A program made the translations under genes and the position numbers. A stretch of DNA of 64,000 nt from Acorus gramineus (taxonomy: Eukaryota; Streptophyta; Magnoliopsida; Acorales; Acoraceae): positions 2,372,151 through 2,436,150 of the forward strand of contig JAUJYN010000024.1 in the NCBI GenBank assembly GCA_030737835.1. The letters run 5' to 3'. This document shows, one piece after another, positions 31,395 through 43,800 of the stretch. The number at the start of each line of letters is the position of its first letter. Positions within the stretch are counted from its first letter, which is position 1. The notes under the pieces were generated by a model. The model had not been told where the DNA came from. It saw nothing but the letters and a program-made list of their open reading frames with translations, and did no database searches.

Positions 31395-32140
31395 ATGGAT
31401 AGCTCTACATCCAACCTCACTGGTTTTCTAAAAATTAATCTTGATAGGACTAATTATCCCTTATGGCTAGCCCAAATTTTTCCCATTCTCAACATGAAGG
31501 GTCTTATGGGAATCGCTGATGGAACCATCAAGTGTCCATCACAGTTCAAGTTAGATGCTAATAGCGTGGCAACAATCGACCCCAATCCAGACTATGCCGA
31601 TTGGAAGCAGAAGGATCAGCTCGTGTTGAGCTAGATCAACAACTCGTTCATGCCATCCGCTCTCTCCACCGTCGCACGATCCAAATCGTCACACGAGACG
31701 TGGGTGTCTCTTGAGAAGCGCTACGCGTCTCAGTCCTACAATCGCATCATGCATTTGCCCAATGAGTTATTCAACACCAAAGGCGACGGTCTCTCCGTCA
31801 CTGATTTTGTGGATAAAGTTACTCACATTGCTGACAACCTCGCCTTGGCTGGGAAGCCAATCGAGGATAAAGATCTCATATCCATCATCATGAACAACAT
31901 CGGACCAGCATTCGAAGCCACTGTCAGTTCTGCACAGGCCCAGGATACTCCGATTTCCTATGATGATCTGGTGGCTCTCCTTCTTGGCGCGGAGATGCGG
32001 ATGAAGGCACACTCATCACTAGCCCTTGATACCTCTCTGATGGCTCTCTATGCCTCAAAGCAATCCATATCCTCGGGGAGGGGCTCTACCAACAGAGGTC
32101 GCGGCTCATTCTTCCGTGGGCGTGGTCGTGGCCACAAACC
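31395..32140 (+). pseudogene. Copia gag
   Basis: The Gag shell protein starts MDSSTSNLTGFLKINLDRTN, followed by YPLWLAQIFPILNMKGLMG, then the UBN2-like gag core (ARSKSSHETWVSLEKRY, MHLPNELFNTKGDGLSVTDF), ending in a Gly/Arg-rich tail (GRGSTNRGRGSFFRGRGRG). A TAG at 31632-31634 replaces the Trp expected in LSWINNS, and the frame shifts after the Gly/Arg tail near 32130. The start at 31395 is preferred to the Met at 31359 because copia Gag normally begins just before this conserved segment. The rest of the polyprotein lies in other frames. Confidence 0.88.
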
Positions 32141-32394
32141 TCACTTTGTGTCGCACTCTGCCCCGCCTTCATCCACTAGCACCAGTGTGCCAGATTTGCA
32201 ACCGCCCTTGGCACACGACGATCAATTGCTATCACCGAATGGACCAGGCCTACGAAGGTCGTGTACCGACCAAGCAACTCTCGGCCATGATCGCAACCGG
32301 GCCAACTACAACCACCAACCCATCCACTTGGGCCACAGATACTGGGGCATCCAACCACATCACCAACGATCTTGCAAATCTTAACAGTGCATGA
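32050..32394 (+). pseudogene. Copia nucleocapsid zinc knuckle and protease start
   Basis: In the +1 frame relative to gag, a CCHC knuckle CQICNRPWHTTINC (CX2CX4HX4C), which binds element RNA, is followed by the aspartic protease site WATDTGASNHITND. The frame ends at 32394 and the protease continues in the third frame from about 32372 (VVVGNGTGLPI), so a small indel lies near 32390. The upstream part of this frame is a shadow of gag. Confidence 0.85.
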
Positions 32395-33745
32395 TTCTTA
32401 TCGTGGGAATGACAAAGTTGTTGTAGGTAACGGTACAGGTTTACCCATATCCCACATTGGCTCATCTACATTTTCTCATAAAGATTCTACCTTTAGACTT
32501 TATAGCATCTTACATTGTCCTAATGTTTCCACTAATCTCCTATCTGTTCATCAATTTACCCGTGATAATAATTGTTTCATTGTCTTTTTTCATGATTCCT
32601 TTTATATCAAGGATCTAAAGACGGGGAATACGTTTTTCCGTGGGCCGAGTGACGACGGTCTCTATCCCTTGAACATCCATCACCAAATTTCTACCAAAAG
32701 ATGTCCTTTTGCTCTCGTTGGTGCTCGGGTTGCAACTAAAGTTTGGCACTCTCGCCTTGGCCATCCTGCCTCAGCTATCATTTCTAAACTTCTATCAAAT
32801 AATTTGTTTACCCACTGAGGGCTCCAATTCTATTTCATTCTGTCAGTCTTGTCCTATGTGCAAAAGCTCTAAATTACCTTTCCAGTTATCACATTCTATT
32901 ACTCATAATCCCCTTGAATTAATTCATTCCGATGTTTGGAGCTCTCCTATTGCATCTATGCGAGGATCTCGATATTATGCTTTTTTTGTGGATGATTACT
33001 CTAGATATTCGTGGATTTTTCCAATGCATTTTAAGAGTGATGTTTTTCTTATTTTTATCAAATTTAAATCTCTTGTTGAAAATATGTTTTTTACTAAAAT
33101 TAAGGCCTTACAATTTGATGGTGGTGGAGAATACACCAAACATGCTTTTCAACAATTTCTTATCACTCGTGGCATCTAATTCCGATCTTCATGTCCCTCA
33201 CATCCAGAACAAAATGGTCTCGTCGAACGTAAACATCGTCACATTGTTGAAACTGGACTAACATTACTTGCCCATGCACACATGCCCCTCTCATATTGGG
33301 TAGATGCTTTTAATATTTCTATTTATTTAATCAATCGTCTACCCACACGCACTCTTCGTTATTCCACCCCGTATACCAAGTTGTTTCATCGAGTTCCTAA
33401 ATATGATTTTCTACGGGTTTTCGGTTGTGCATGTTTTCCTTACCTTCACTCATATAATACCAATAAACTCCAATTTCGCTCTAAGAAATGTGTCTTCCTT
33501 GGCTACTCTCTCAACCATCAAGGATATCGTTGTCTTGACATTCCTACAGGTCGCGTCTATCTCTCTCGTCACGTGGTATTTGATGAACACTCATTTCCTT
33601 TCCAAGATATCCCATATCCAGAAACCTCATCCACCATTAATTTAGACTCCTTTACCCTTTCACTTAACCCAAACCCACCGACCCACACATTTTTACCAAC
33701 ACCTGCACCCACTACCACTTCCACTGTCCTGGACACAAACACCCA
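32372..33745 (+). pseudogene. Copia protease end and integrase
   Basis: The frame at 32372-32818 carries the protease end and the pre-integrase motif (KVWHSRLGHPAS). After a shift near 32815 the integrase continues with zinc ligands (FCQSCPMCK), first catalytic Asp (LIHSDVWSSP), second (LQFDGGGEY) and Glu in NGLVERKHRH. In-frame TAA at 33177-33179 interrupts it. The frame then stays open through FLINRLPTRTL-type text and FRSKKCVFLGYSLNHQGYRC until the nested LTR cuts it at 33746. This enzyme would integrate copia cDNA. Confidence 0.9.
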
Positions 33746-34281
33746 TGTCACGCCCCAGGGCGGCCATCCCCGGGACGAGGCAAGTGTATATATGATATCA
33801 GTAACAGGAAATCAATAATAAACCACAAACAATCACTAAAATGACACACAGATAAAAACAGGGCTGACATAATATATACACCGAGTGCGGAAGCTAAAAG
33901 ACTGAGTCTGTAGTCAAAACACACTACAGACTCGATACATAATCAAAAGTCCTGTGAGAGCCAACATGTCATAAATATACACAACAAAATCCAAATATAA
34001 TCCAACTAAGTGCCCAAGCACAGAACATATACATACAACAGAAAGAAGGGTGCTGATGGCCTCAAAACTCGTGGGACGCGGCGCTGCCCTCTGCCGGTGT
34101 AGTCGCTCGGGAAGCTCCTCCCTCAGAGATCACTGAAAAGGCAATATGCGAGGGGTGAGCCACACGCTCAGTGAATAGCACAACCCATGCATACAGTTCA
34201 TATTAACCACATTTAATCAATTCATAAGCCACAAGTGGCATAATATCACCATCTGGGGGTTCGTTCATCGCCGAACTCCAT

Positions 34282-34312
<31 letters not shown>

Positions 34313-34415
34313 ACAGGTGACCTAGGATGTTGGGACTTAGCGGGTTGATAATCATCCATTCATAAACCTGTGGGTCGTCGCATCGCCGGCCCACCATACC
34401 CTCACCCTCACCCCT
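34282..34415. repeat. CCCTCA short repeats with flanking duplication
   Basis: (CCCTCA)n at 34282-34312 and again near 34400. Each is followed by AACAGGTGACCTAGG, so a segment of about 115 bp has duplicated within the nested LTR. Confidence 0.75.
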
Positions 34416-35289
34416 CAACAGGTGACCTAGGCTCTTGGGACTGACTAGGCTGTTGGTTACCCTTGGTCCACCGATAGTCTCTCCTCACTCCGCGGTTGTT
34501 TGGCCACTCCCATGTTCAGCGCAGTCCTTCCAAGTCAGGAGGCGCCTACTAGTGGGAGCCCCTGCACGGGACAACCTGTCTAACGCCGAGGTAGTCTCTA
34601 CACGGATCCGACGAGGGGAACAGAACAGCCTATCCATCGCATATGATCCACTCGGATCCGCTGACAGCACATCTCTACGACTCTAATGTCTCGAATTCCT
34701 CAGAATTCCACCAGCGCGCATAACCAGGATGCGGGGAACATGCATTTATTAATCATAACACAGGGGTGCAATATTATTGGGAAAGTATCCTGGGGAGGGC
34801 AACGTGAGGTCCCGATACAGGACGTCCCGACAACCACACAAGGAACACGGAGTACCCTGACTCGGGTCTCAATGTTGACCTCGCAAGGCCCCTCCCTATA
34901 ATATTGACTAAAACATGCAATCCTCATTTATGCTAGCATTTGAATAAACAAATCAAACTATAGGACGCATGTAGAGGTCGGGCTTTCCTAGCATGATAGC
35001 GAGGTGGCAGGATGCACGGCTCATGCACAATCCTAAGGGTGCAAGTCCCTATCACACAATCTAGGGTGGCATGCAATTCTACACACACATCATGCATACA
35101 TGGATTACATCAAAGCAGTTAATACTAACTATAAGCCCCAGGGGAGGACGGTACACGCCCAAAGCATGTAGCGCCTCCCACGCTGGGTTGGGTTATCCCA
35201 CTCACCGGAAATCGGGTCGACGCGCGACCGTCCGTCGGGATCTGCAAGACAAGTTATTAACTGGTTAGAATAAATCCACAATTACCCAA

Positions 35290-36175
35290 AAATACATAAC
35301 ACACACAAATAGACACCCAACACCCCCCGGCAACCACCCGCACGGCCGGCCACCACCCGCACGGCCACCCGACCGCCCGGACGCGCCGCCGCGCCTCAGC
35401 CCGCGCACTCCGCGCACCGCCCGGGGCACCGCGCGTCCACCGAGCCCAGCCGCGGCAGCCCGCACGCGCCCCGCACGCCGTGCGCTGGCCCGCGAGCACC
35501 CCGCACGCCCCCGCGCGCGGCGCCTCGCCCCCGCGCACACCACCTCGCGCCCGCGCACACCACCCCTGCCTTGCCGCGCCCCCGCGCACGCCTCGCGCAC
35601 AGCTCCTCGCCCCGCGCCTCCTCCGCGCGCGCCCCAGCACCTCGGCCAGCACCTCGCGCGTCCAGACCAGCGCCCAGACCAGCTCGCCATCAGTCCCTCG
35701 CGCACAGCTGCACGAACAGACCCGCGCACAGCACCACCCGAGCAGCTCGCACGCCTCGCACCGCCGCGACCAGCTCCCCCGAGCGCACGCCCGCGCGCAC
35801 GCTCGAGCGTACGCACGCGCGCACGCCCAGCCGGCTCCTGTGCTCGTTGCCTGTGCTGCCTGAGGCCCCCAGCCCACGAATCAGCGCTGCCAGCCCATCC
35901 AGCGCGCCCAGCACGACCAGCCCCACGCACCAGACCCGCGCACACCCACGCACACGCCGCGCGCACGCACACCCGCGCACGCACGCGCGCATGCCTGCGC
36001 GCGCCCGGCCTGCGCGCTGCCTGGCCGCTGCCGCTGCTCCCTGCTGCCCGGGACAGTCCCCAGCCTGCCGAGCACCTCCAACCACCCCTCCCACTGCCCC
36101 GACCACCTCCAACCACCTCCGACCACCCTCCGACGACCCCACTGCCACCGACCACCTCCCAAACACAAAACCCCC
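35290..36175. other. Very GC-rich tract inside the nested LTR
   Basis: About 0.9 kb dominated by GCGC, CGCACGC and CCGACC text, in sharp contrast with the AT-rich surroundings. Long reading frames occur on both strands (Arg/Ala/Pro-rich), but they are a consequence of few AT-rich stop codons; none resembles a known domain. Confidence 0.8.
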
Positions 36176-36813
36176 CCCCTAGCAATCATCTAGACAAGAA
36201 AAAAGAGGGAAAGGAGGCTTACCGAGGGGAGGAGGAGGTGTCCGGTGGATCTCCACGCGCCGAAACCCTTCCCACAAGCCTTCTCACGCCCCGATCTAGC
36301 TTATCCCTCGGAATGGGCCAAATCAGAGGACGAAAAGGGGAGGTCGGGGAGGCTAGGATCGTCGGAATTCGGATTTGAAGACACCGGAGCGTAGATCGGG
36401 ACCCGATCTACACTTCCCGTGCTTTAGGTTTTTGGTTTTGAGTGGTGTAGGGGGCTCGAACGGAAGAAAATCGGAGGAGAGGAGAGAGAGAGAGCTAGTC
36501 GGGAAGATGATGAATAGTAAAAAAGATATTTTTGATTCCTTTTAAATAGAGCGCGACTTAAAAACCCGGATACGCCCCGGAACTGCGAAATTTTTGCAAA
36601 CGATGCCGGAATTCGATGAAATTTTCATGAGTGGCTTAAAATGGCACCAGGACACATAATATGCAGTTAGATTTTCAATCGGAGTCCTCTAGCTCAGACG
36701 ATAGCTAACAGTCTGAAATTATGCGGTTCCGATCGAAAAACCCTAAAATTTTTAAAATTGCCAAAAATGCTCCAAAGATTGCCAATAGGCCAAAAAGTGA
36801 CACATATATAACA

Positions 36814-38620
36814 CCCACTCACCACCACTACCCCAATTTAATCCTTCACCCATCATCCCTCCCACTATCCTGGAAACCAACTCCATCTCACCAACAGAGC
36901 CCCAAATTAATCCTAACCCCTCTATCCCTCCCACTCTCTTGGAACCAGACCCCGACCATCACTCACAACCACTACGTCAAATTACCATTCCTACACCACA
37001 ACCCCCTACAGCAGTTTCGACTCACACAATGGTTACCCAGCGAAAGGACGGAATTGTTAAGCATAACCCAAAATATGCCTTGCTTGTGACTACTAACACT
37101 GAGATTGAACCTTCATGTTTCAGTCAGGCCGTGAAACAGGTTGCTTGGAGAACTGCTATGGGAGCAGAATTTGATGCCCTACAGCTCAACGGAACGTGGT
37201 CATTAGTACCTCTGCGGCCAAATATGAACATTTTACCAAACAAATGGGTGTTTAAAATCAAACGGCGAGCGGATGGTCCATTGAATGGTACAAAGCCCGT
37301 TTAGTTGCAAACGGATTTCACCAACAAGAAGGGATCCATTTTACTGAAACATTTAGTCCAGTTGTGAAGCACACCACCATTAGAACAGTTCTTGCCTTGG
37401 CAGTCCATCATCATTGGCCTATTCGTCAACTCGATGTTCAAAATGCATTCTTGCATGGGTTCTTAAAAGAGGAGGTCTACATGCGGCAACCTGCAGGATT
37501 CACGGATCTCAACTTTCCTCATCATGTTTGCCACCTCAACAAGTCTCTCTACGGCTTGAAGCAAGCTCCACGAGCTTGGTTTAAAAGATTTTTTGACTAT
37601 CTGGAGGATCTTGGATTTCAAGAGTCTAAAAGTGATTATTCTTTGTTTACTTTTCATCATAAGGATATTATCATTTTTTTACTCATTTATGTGGATGACA
37701 TATTGATCACCGGAAATAATTTTACTTACATTTCCCGGTTTATCGATAAGCTTGGAATGCTTTTTTCAATGAAGGATTTGGGCACACTACTTTATTTCCT
37801 TGGAGTGGAGGCTACCTACGCCAATGGTGGTTTGTACCTCTCTCAGTCCAAATACATCACCAATTTGCTGCTTCGTACAAAATTTGCAGATGTCAAACCC
37901 ATGGCCTCTCCAGTTTCTACCGGAAAGAAGCTAAGTCGTCATGAGGGTGACCCTTTACCTGATGCATCTACATACCGCAGCATTGTTGGCGCACTTCAGT
38001 ACCTCACCATTACCCGTCCTGATTTATCCTTTGCGGTGGACAAAGTTTGTCAGTTCATGCACCAACCCACTAGCTCCCACTGGACGGCGGTCAAGCGTAT
38101 TTTACGGTACTTGAAGAAAACACCCAATTAGGCTCTATTCTACAAATCTAGTGCTATTCATCTCGAAGCATATTCCGATGCTGATTATGCAAGTGATCCG
38201 GATGATAGACATTCAACAGGCGGCTACTGTGTCTACCTTGGAAGCTGTCCTATTTCTTGGAGTGCTAAGAAACATCGAACAATCTCCCGCTCTAGTACGG
38301 AAGCCGAGTATCGCCAGTTAGCTTACACAGCGGCTGAAATCTCATGGTTACGATCTCTGTTCCATGACTTGCATATCACTCTCACAACCCCCATAATTTG
38401 GTGTGATAACATTAGCTCTATCTCATTAGCCTCCAATCCACTATTTCACTCTAAAATGAAGCATTTGGAGATTGACTACCACTATGTTCGTGACAAAGTT
38501 GTTCGCAAAGAGCTCAACGTCCGCTACATCAACACCGCTGATCAAGTGGTTGATATTTTTACAAAAGGTCTTTCTTCGACTCGTTTTGCATTATTGATTG
38601 CCAAGCTCATGCTGCGTCAA
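36814..38620 (+). pseudogene. Copia reverse transcriptase and RNase H
   Basis: Copia pol resumes after the insertion. The RT lead (KDGIVKHNPKYALLV, MGAEFDALQLNGTWSLVPL, PNKWVFKIKR) ends at a frame break at about 37300. The RT core continues in another frame from about 37310: TIRTVLALAVHHHWPIRQLD, then NAFLHGFLKEEVYMRQPAGF, then SLYGLKQAPRAW, catalytic YVDDILITGN, and SMKDLGTLLYFLGVE. TAG at 38129-38131 interrupts before RNase H, which follows in frame: AYSDADYASDPDDRHSTGGY with its catalytic Asp, SRSSTEAEYRQLA with Glu, WCDNISSI and HLEIDYHYVRDKV. The product would copy element RNA; this copy cannot make it whole. Confidence 0.93.
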
Positions 38621-38628
38621 CGCCCCAT

Positions 38629-38643
38629 CAGCTTGCGGGGGTG
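38629..38643 (+). promoter_or_regulatory. Polypurine tract of the copia element
   Basis: The text CAGCTTGCGGGGGTG directly precedes the 3' LTR, as expected for the plus-strand DNA priming site. Confidence 0.8.
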
Positions 38644-38908
38644 TGATAGACAGAGCAAAACCAAGTCTTCGGTTGACTCCACAAAAGAAGTGATTTCTCA
38701 CATGAATAAGTCCCAATGAAGATCCCATGTATCTCTCCTCTCATGACACAAACCAATCCTATGGAAATCTCAAGTTTATCTCCACTCATGTAATACAAAC
38801 CAATCTTGACTCCTTGTAATTGCTGTGTATAAATTTGAATGCAAAACAAACACCTACGTGTGTGTTTTTGGTGTGGTTTGAAACCATATATCTTTCCTCT
38901 GGTTTTCA
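38644..38908 (+). repeat. Copia 3' LTR
   Basis: TGATAGACAGAGC to CTGGTTTTCA, with TATAAAT at 38828. It is followed by the AAATT target duplication at 38909-38913. Confidence 0.96.
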
Positions 38909-38913
38909 AAATT

Positions 38914-40378
38914 CACATGTGAACCAAAGATAACTAAGCAATGGTGCACTGCGATGTTCAATCAACTCAAATCTAACCAGAGTTTCACCCGAACTTGAAT
39001 TCAACCCAAACTCGTTGGTTGAAAGTTGGATTGGGTTTGGATGCGGATTGGGCGTAGAAGTCTACAGTTTGGATTTGAACAACTCTCCAACTCAACTCAA
39101 TTCAACCTGACTAAGTTGTAGCCTTTTTCGATAAGGGTCTATTCACTATACAGTATGAGATAGGAACATAGGCAGATGATGAAATAGGAGGATTGTCTTC
39201 CCATCACCATGACAAATGTGTCCCTCCCCCTCTCCGGAGCTAGCCTATATGAGTTTGTCTGGGAGCCTTTTGTTTGCTCTAAAGATTGCAATCCAAGGAT
39301 GCTGAAAAGGGGCTCTCACTGCTCTGATTGACTGCCACTTTTACATAGACACATGTGAGAGGGGAAGGAGCATTTTTGTTGGGTAGCCCTTTGTTTGCAT
39401 GGTGTACAGATAGGGACAATATGTGACAGTGTTGCATGAGTGCCTCATCTCACCTTCTCATGGCCCATCTCTCCTGATTCTTTTCCCATGGTTTTGTCTT
39501 CAGCCGACATACTCTCTCTCTTTCTAACATTGTTTTATTTTAGTTTTGAATTAAAAATTATGATTTGGGGTTAAAATATGAATATGTTTTTGGAGTTAGA
39601 TTAATAAGAATTAGAGAGTTGCTTTTATTGTACTAACTTAGGATTTGTAGTGGAGATATCGTATTTGTCTTGCGAGAACTGGGAATTTCTGGATTATTGG
39701 GGTTATATTTTAGTATCTGATTGAGATTATATTTTTATCAGTGGATTCCTATCTGCGTTGTTTAGGAGCTAGAATAGGGTGAGTCCAATTTGGGATTATA
39801 AATTGCGAGGTAAGTATCCCGATCGACATTATTTGTTCCATTCCATTCCACGTTGTATTATTGTAAGTGACCCGATCGATATTTGTTTGTCCCATTCTAT
39901 TCCACGTTGTATTGTTGTAAGTGACCCAATAATTGTGTTTGTTCATTCCATTTTCGCGCTTCATCATTGTTTCTTATTATCGTTATTATTGTTTGAGATT
40001 CTGAGCTGTTTTGATCATTATTTATTCATGAAATTTACTATTGTTGGTTATTGTCTTCATCTTACACAAGAGTCTCCCCCCCCCCCCCTCTCTCTCTCTC
40101 TCTCTCCCCCCCTCGGGATGAGACATTTTATCAGATAAAACATGTAAATTTTATAGATGCTGATACATTCTTGTCTATTTTGTGGTCATCAAATCACTGA
40201 AGTGCTATATGAAATCACATATAACAAATACTTCACTATATCTCAATATATATTCTATTATGAATGTAAAAAAATATGAATTCAAATTGCATGAGTATGT
40301 AACTTTTTTTTTTTTTTTTGTAAAAGAATGAAATTCTTTATCTAATTCATGATTAGAAAAAATCAAAACGTTCATATC
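38914..40378. other. Intergenic region
   Basis: No gene recognised. Around 39837-39950 a unit of about 65 bp (TTCCACGTTGTATTATTGTA...GTGACCC) is repeated twice. A C-run and CT microsatellite lies at 40077-40112. Confidence 0.6.
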
Positions 40379-40888
40379 CAACAAATAAGTCTACAACAGT
40401 AGTCTGAACGTATCATTTTTCAATTATTAAAAAACCAACTATCATTTGTTAAAATGAGTTTTTAGATGATGTTACATAAAAATTCATATAAAATATTAGT
40501 ATTACATCACGATGATGTTATTGTTCAATTTTTTCTAATAGTTAATCAATCATTCTTAATTTGATTATATTTTTAGATTAGTGAACAATATAATTTTTTA
40601 AATGTTATTATATATATATATAAAGTCAACCTACAACAAATAAGTCTACAAACAGTCTGAACGTATCATTTTTCAATTATTAAAAAACCAACTATCATTT
40701 GTTAAAATGAGTTTTTAGATGATGTTACATAAAAATTCATATAAAATATTAGTATTACATCACGATGATGTTATTGTTCAATTTTGTCTAATAGTTAATC
40801 AATCATTCTTAATTTGATTATATTTTTAGATTAGTGAACAATATAATTTTTTAAATGTTATTATATGTATATATATATATATATATAT
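40379..40888. repeat. 255-bp tandem duplication
   Basis: CAACAAATAAGTCTACAA starts at 40379 and again at 40634. Most of the 255-bp units are identical, including TGAACGTATCATTTTTCAAT and AGATGATGTTACATAAAAAT. Each ends in an AT microsatellite followed by AAAGTCAACCTA. The near identity implies a recent event, perhaps slippage between the AT tracts. Confidence 0.92.
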
Positions 40889-43800
40889 AAAGTCAACCTA
40901 GTTTTTTTGAGGTTTCTAATTTGTCAAATGATACTGCATAAAAAGCAAACAAACTCCCACCTCATCCCGCTAACCAAAATCATAAAAAATAAAATTAAAA
41001 AAAATATGTTAGACACAACTCTATTTACATCCCTACTTGAAATATGTATAGTGAATCATTTTGATTTTAAAAATTAGTATACATCATCTGATAAAGTATA
41101 TGTTTTTATAAAAATTAGAATATATACTGAATCAGTTTTAGAAAATATTAAAAAAAAATTCAACAAGTTATACTTAAACAGATATCAGAGTATATGGAAC
41201 TGGATGTGAGACAGTAAAAGAGACTGTGTATAACATCTCTGGAAATAAAAACATGTGTTGACACTAATAAAAAAAAAAAGAAAAAAGTGTCCCTGAGCTT
41301 TCTTAGGAGAGTTGTTCACCTCCTCCCCAACATCCCCATCTCTACCCCTCCTTTTCATTAATAATATTGACACCTTTTTATACTCTATGCATTGTTATAG
41401 TCTATCTTTATATATGTTGGGATGTGAGACACCCTTACATTACACCTTTTTTTTTTATTGGTATACATTACACGTTAACATACATCGGTTTCTTTTTTTT
41501 TTTCTTTTAATGTTCCAAAGTTTTGCCATGGGCCCATTTAGAAACTTTTGCCTGTTCTAATTCAAATCAATAGGGAGGGAAAACAATAATGGTTTTTGGG
41601 TTGAATTTATAGATCTCATACTAAGTTTCATGAGATGACAAGATTGAATTTTTCAAAGTATCCTTTTATGTTATATTCACTTTTTTAACTCATATATCCT
41701 AACCGATCCCCCATATTGTAATTGTCCCCTTAATTAATAGAGGTGAAACTATAATTTCGTTGTTCTTTCTTTTTATGTGAACAATTAATTCAATCGGACA
41801 ATTCAATCGGAAGCAATTGTGTATACTGAATACAATAATCAATTTAGATTGATTAGAGGAACAGAAGAAAAAAAAGTTGATTCTCTGTTTTGTGGGGATT
41901 CTATTTGTTTTTTTTATTTGTGAACTGTTAGTGATGCAATCAATGGCAATCCTTTCAGGTATGCTATTTTTGATCTAAATAAAACATTTTGATCCGAGTT
42001 GAGGATGTTTATTCTTTTTACATTCAATTTTGAATCCTCATGTACAATCATCCGATCGGATTTTTTAAATTGAATCTAGATGATTGTGGTGCAAACAATG
42101 GTGATCCATCCAGGTTAGGTTTTTTCGGACCCCAAAAAAAATCACGATTTACAATTTTTAGTTTCAGATTGATTGGTGAAACTGAAAACAAATATTGAAT
42201 TCAGATACTATTTGAATTCGATATTTGTTTCAGATTTTCAGATACATGTATCTGAATACTGCATTCATTATATCATTTATTTTTCAGACTCAGAAAATAC
42301 AAGAAAACCTAAAACAAATGAACAATATCAAATATTTTTTTCTTAAATCTAGATACACTAGAAAACCTAGATACACTGGAAAACCTAAAACAAATGAACA
42401 ATGTCAAATATTTTTTTCCTCAAACCTAGATAAACAAATAATCATTTTGGATTTCAGATACATGTATCTGAAACACATATTCTTTAAATGGATTTCAGAT
42501 ACACTCAGATGAACAATATGCGGAAGGGAACTTTGACGATTGAAACGTTTTATGTTTAATTTTTTATATCAGTGATTTCATTTTTTAAGAAGTACAAAAA
42601 TGTCTTCTAATGGTCCTGTTTATGTCGCACAAAAAAAAAAAACCCAAACGAGGAGGTTTTCATTGTGGGAAGAAATCTAAATTTTTTTTTTTGCCATTGT
42701 TTATGATTGTTTGGGGATGAAAATCAGATGATATGAACTCTTGATCGCCGGAATTTTTTTCTTGTTTTTGTTCGTCTGGATTCACCTATTTCGGAAACCC
42801 TAGGTCATAAATTGTTTTTTTTAAATTTGTTCAATCGTGGAAGTTTCAATGATGCCGCGCTTTTAGGGATTTTGTAATGAGGAATTAATGATGTATAATT
42901 AGTTGAAACCAATTTTTAAAAACCTATGAAGGGTAGTAATGTCATTGTCTTTTTTATTGTTTGAAAAAATCAAACAAGGAATCAATAAGACAATGCCACC
43001 TATTGGGGCTCATCAAGCACTTGAGGGAAAAATAATTAATAATAAGACATAATCAGTTTGGTAACTTTTAAAATGATTTAAATCAATATAAAAAAAGTTA
43101 TGATACAACTCGTTTAATGACCTAAATTGATTTAAATTGAGAACAATTTTATCAAATTTTGAAAGATAGTAACTCATTTTAAAAATGATCCAGATGACAT
43201 GTCTTTCTATTATTAATTCAAAATTAACTAATTTGGATTATAAAATCGATGGATTCATAGGATGAGTCTTGTTTGTTTATAAGAATAAGCCGGTCAAGAA
43301 AAAGTAATATATATTTTATCAAAAATATGTTTGTTTAATATTGACAAATTCTAATAGGAATATATTTTGATAAATCCGAATGAATCATAATTATATTTAG
43401 GAGAGACAAAATTTATTCATACTCATGTATTCAAACTATAACTATGTTATCACAAGATAAATACAAAAAATAATGTGAAAATTATACAAGAAGCAAAATT
43501 TAAAAAACTTCTGTGATTCCCAAATGTGATGAAAATGAGTGGATCCGTATTAGCCGTCCGATCGTGATTTGATGGCTGCATATGTTGCAGCTTAGGATAG
43601 GTTTCAGTGATCCTGCGAAGCGTTTTAACGTCGTTCTCTCCGAATGTACCACATGTACCCGTGGGCCGCAGCATTCCCGAGATTCCTTTCACACTTGTTT
43701 AGCAAATCTGCTCCACATGACGTCCATAGTGTCCCCCGCTTTAAGTTAAACTCACTATCCTCCTCCTTTACTTTATTTTAATTTTAAAAAGTTTTTTTTT

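Larger units (their letters stand above)
33746..36813 (-). mobile_element. Nested solo LTR-like insertion in copia element (3068 bp)
   Basis: It starts TGTCACGCCCC and ends ATATATAACA on the plus strand. In minus orientation this is TGTTATATAT...GGGGCGTGACA, the TG...CA form of long chromovirus-type gypsy LTRs. CCCA (33742-33745 and 36814-36817), within a longer shared AACACCCA, flanks it. The promoter features fit the minus strand: a TATTTAAAAGG box near 36540-36550 and a leader with a donor-like CTCGGTAAGC near 36219. No gag or pol domain is found inside, so it is a solo LTR or a non-coding derivative. Coding text of the copia polyprotein resumes right after it. Confidence 0.72.
31058..38908 (+). 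mobile_element. Ty1/copia retrotransposon (Ale-like), complete but interrupted
   Basis: The two LTRs (264 and 265 bp) are flanked by the same five bases, AAATT (31053-31057 and 38909-38913). The primer-binding site TGGTATCAGAGCC follows the left LTR, and a purine tract precedes the right one. The order gag, protease, integrase, RT, RNase H defines Ty1/copia. The short LTRs and the CCHC box resemble the Ale/Retrofit lineage. It is split by a 3068-bp insertion (33746-36813), so the element without it is about 4.8 kb. Several stops and frameshifts make it inactive. Confidence 0.96.

Noticed and set aside
34282..34312. CCCTCA repeat as interstitial telomere
   Set aside because: The plant telomere unit is CCCTAAA; CCCTCA is a simple repeat within the nested LTR.
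35257..36189. Several long Arg/Ala/Gly- or Pro-rich frames on both strands
   Set aside because: Caused by the extreme GC content of the tract; no start context, domain or codon pattern supports a gene.
33746..36802. TGTCAC...GTGACA as terminal inverted repeats of a DNA transposon
   Set aside because: Only six bases match, no duplication flanks position 36802, and a TG...CA LTR reading with flanking CCCA fits better.
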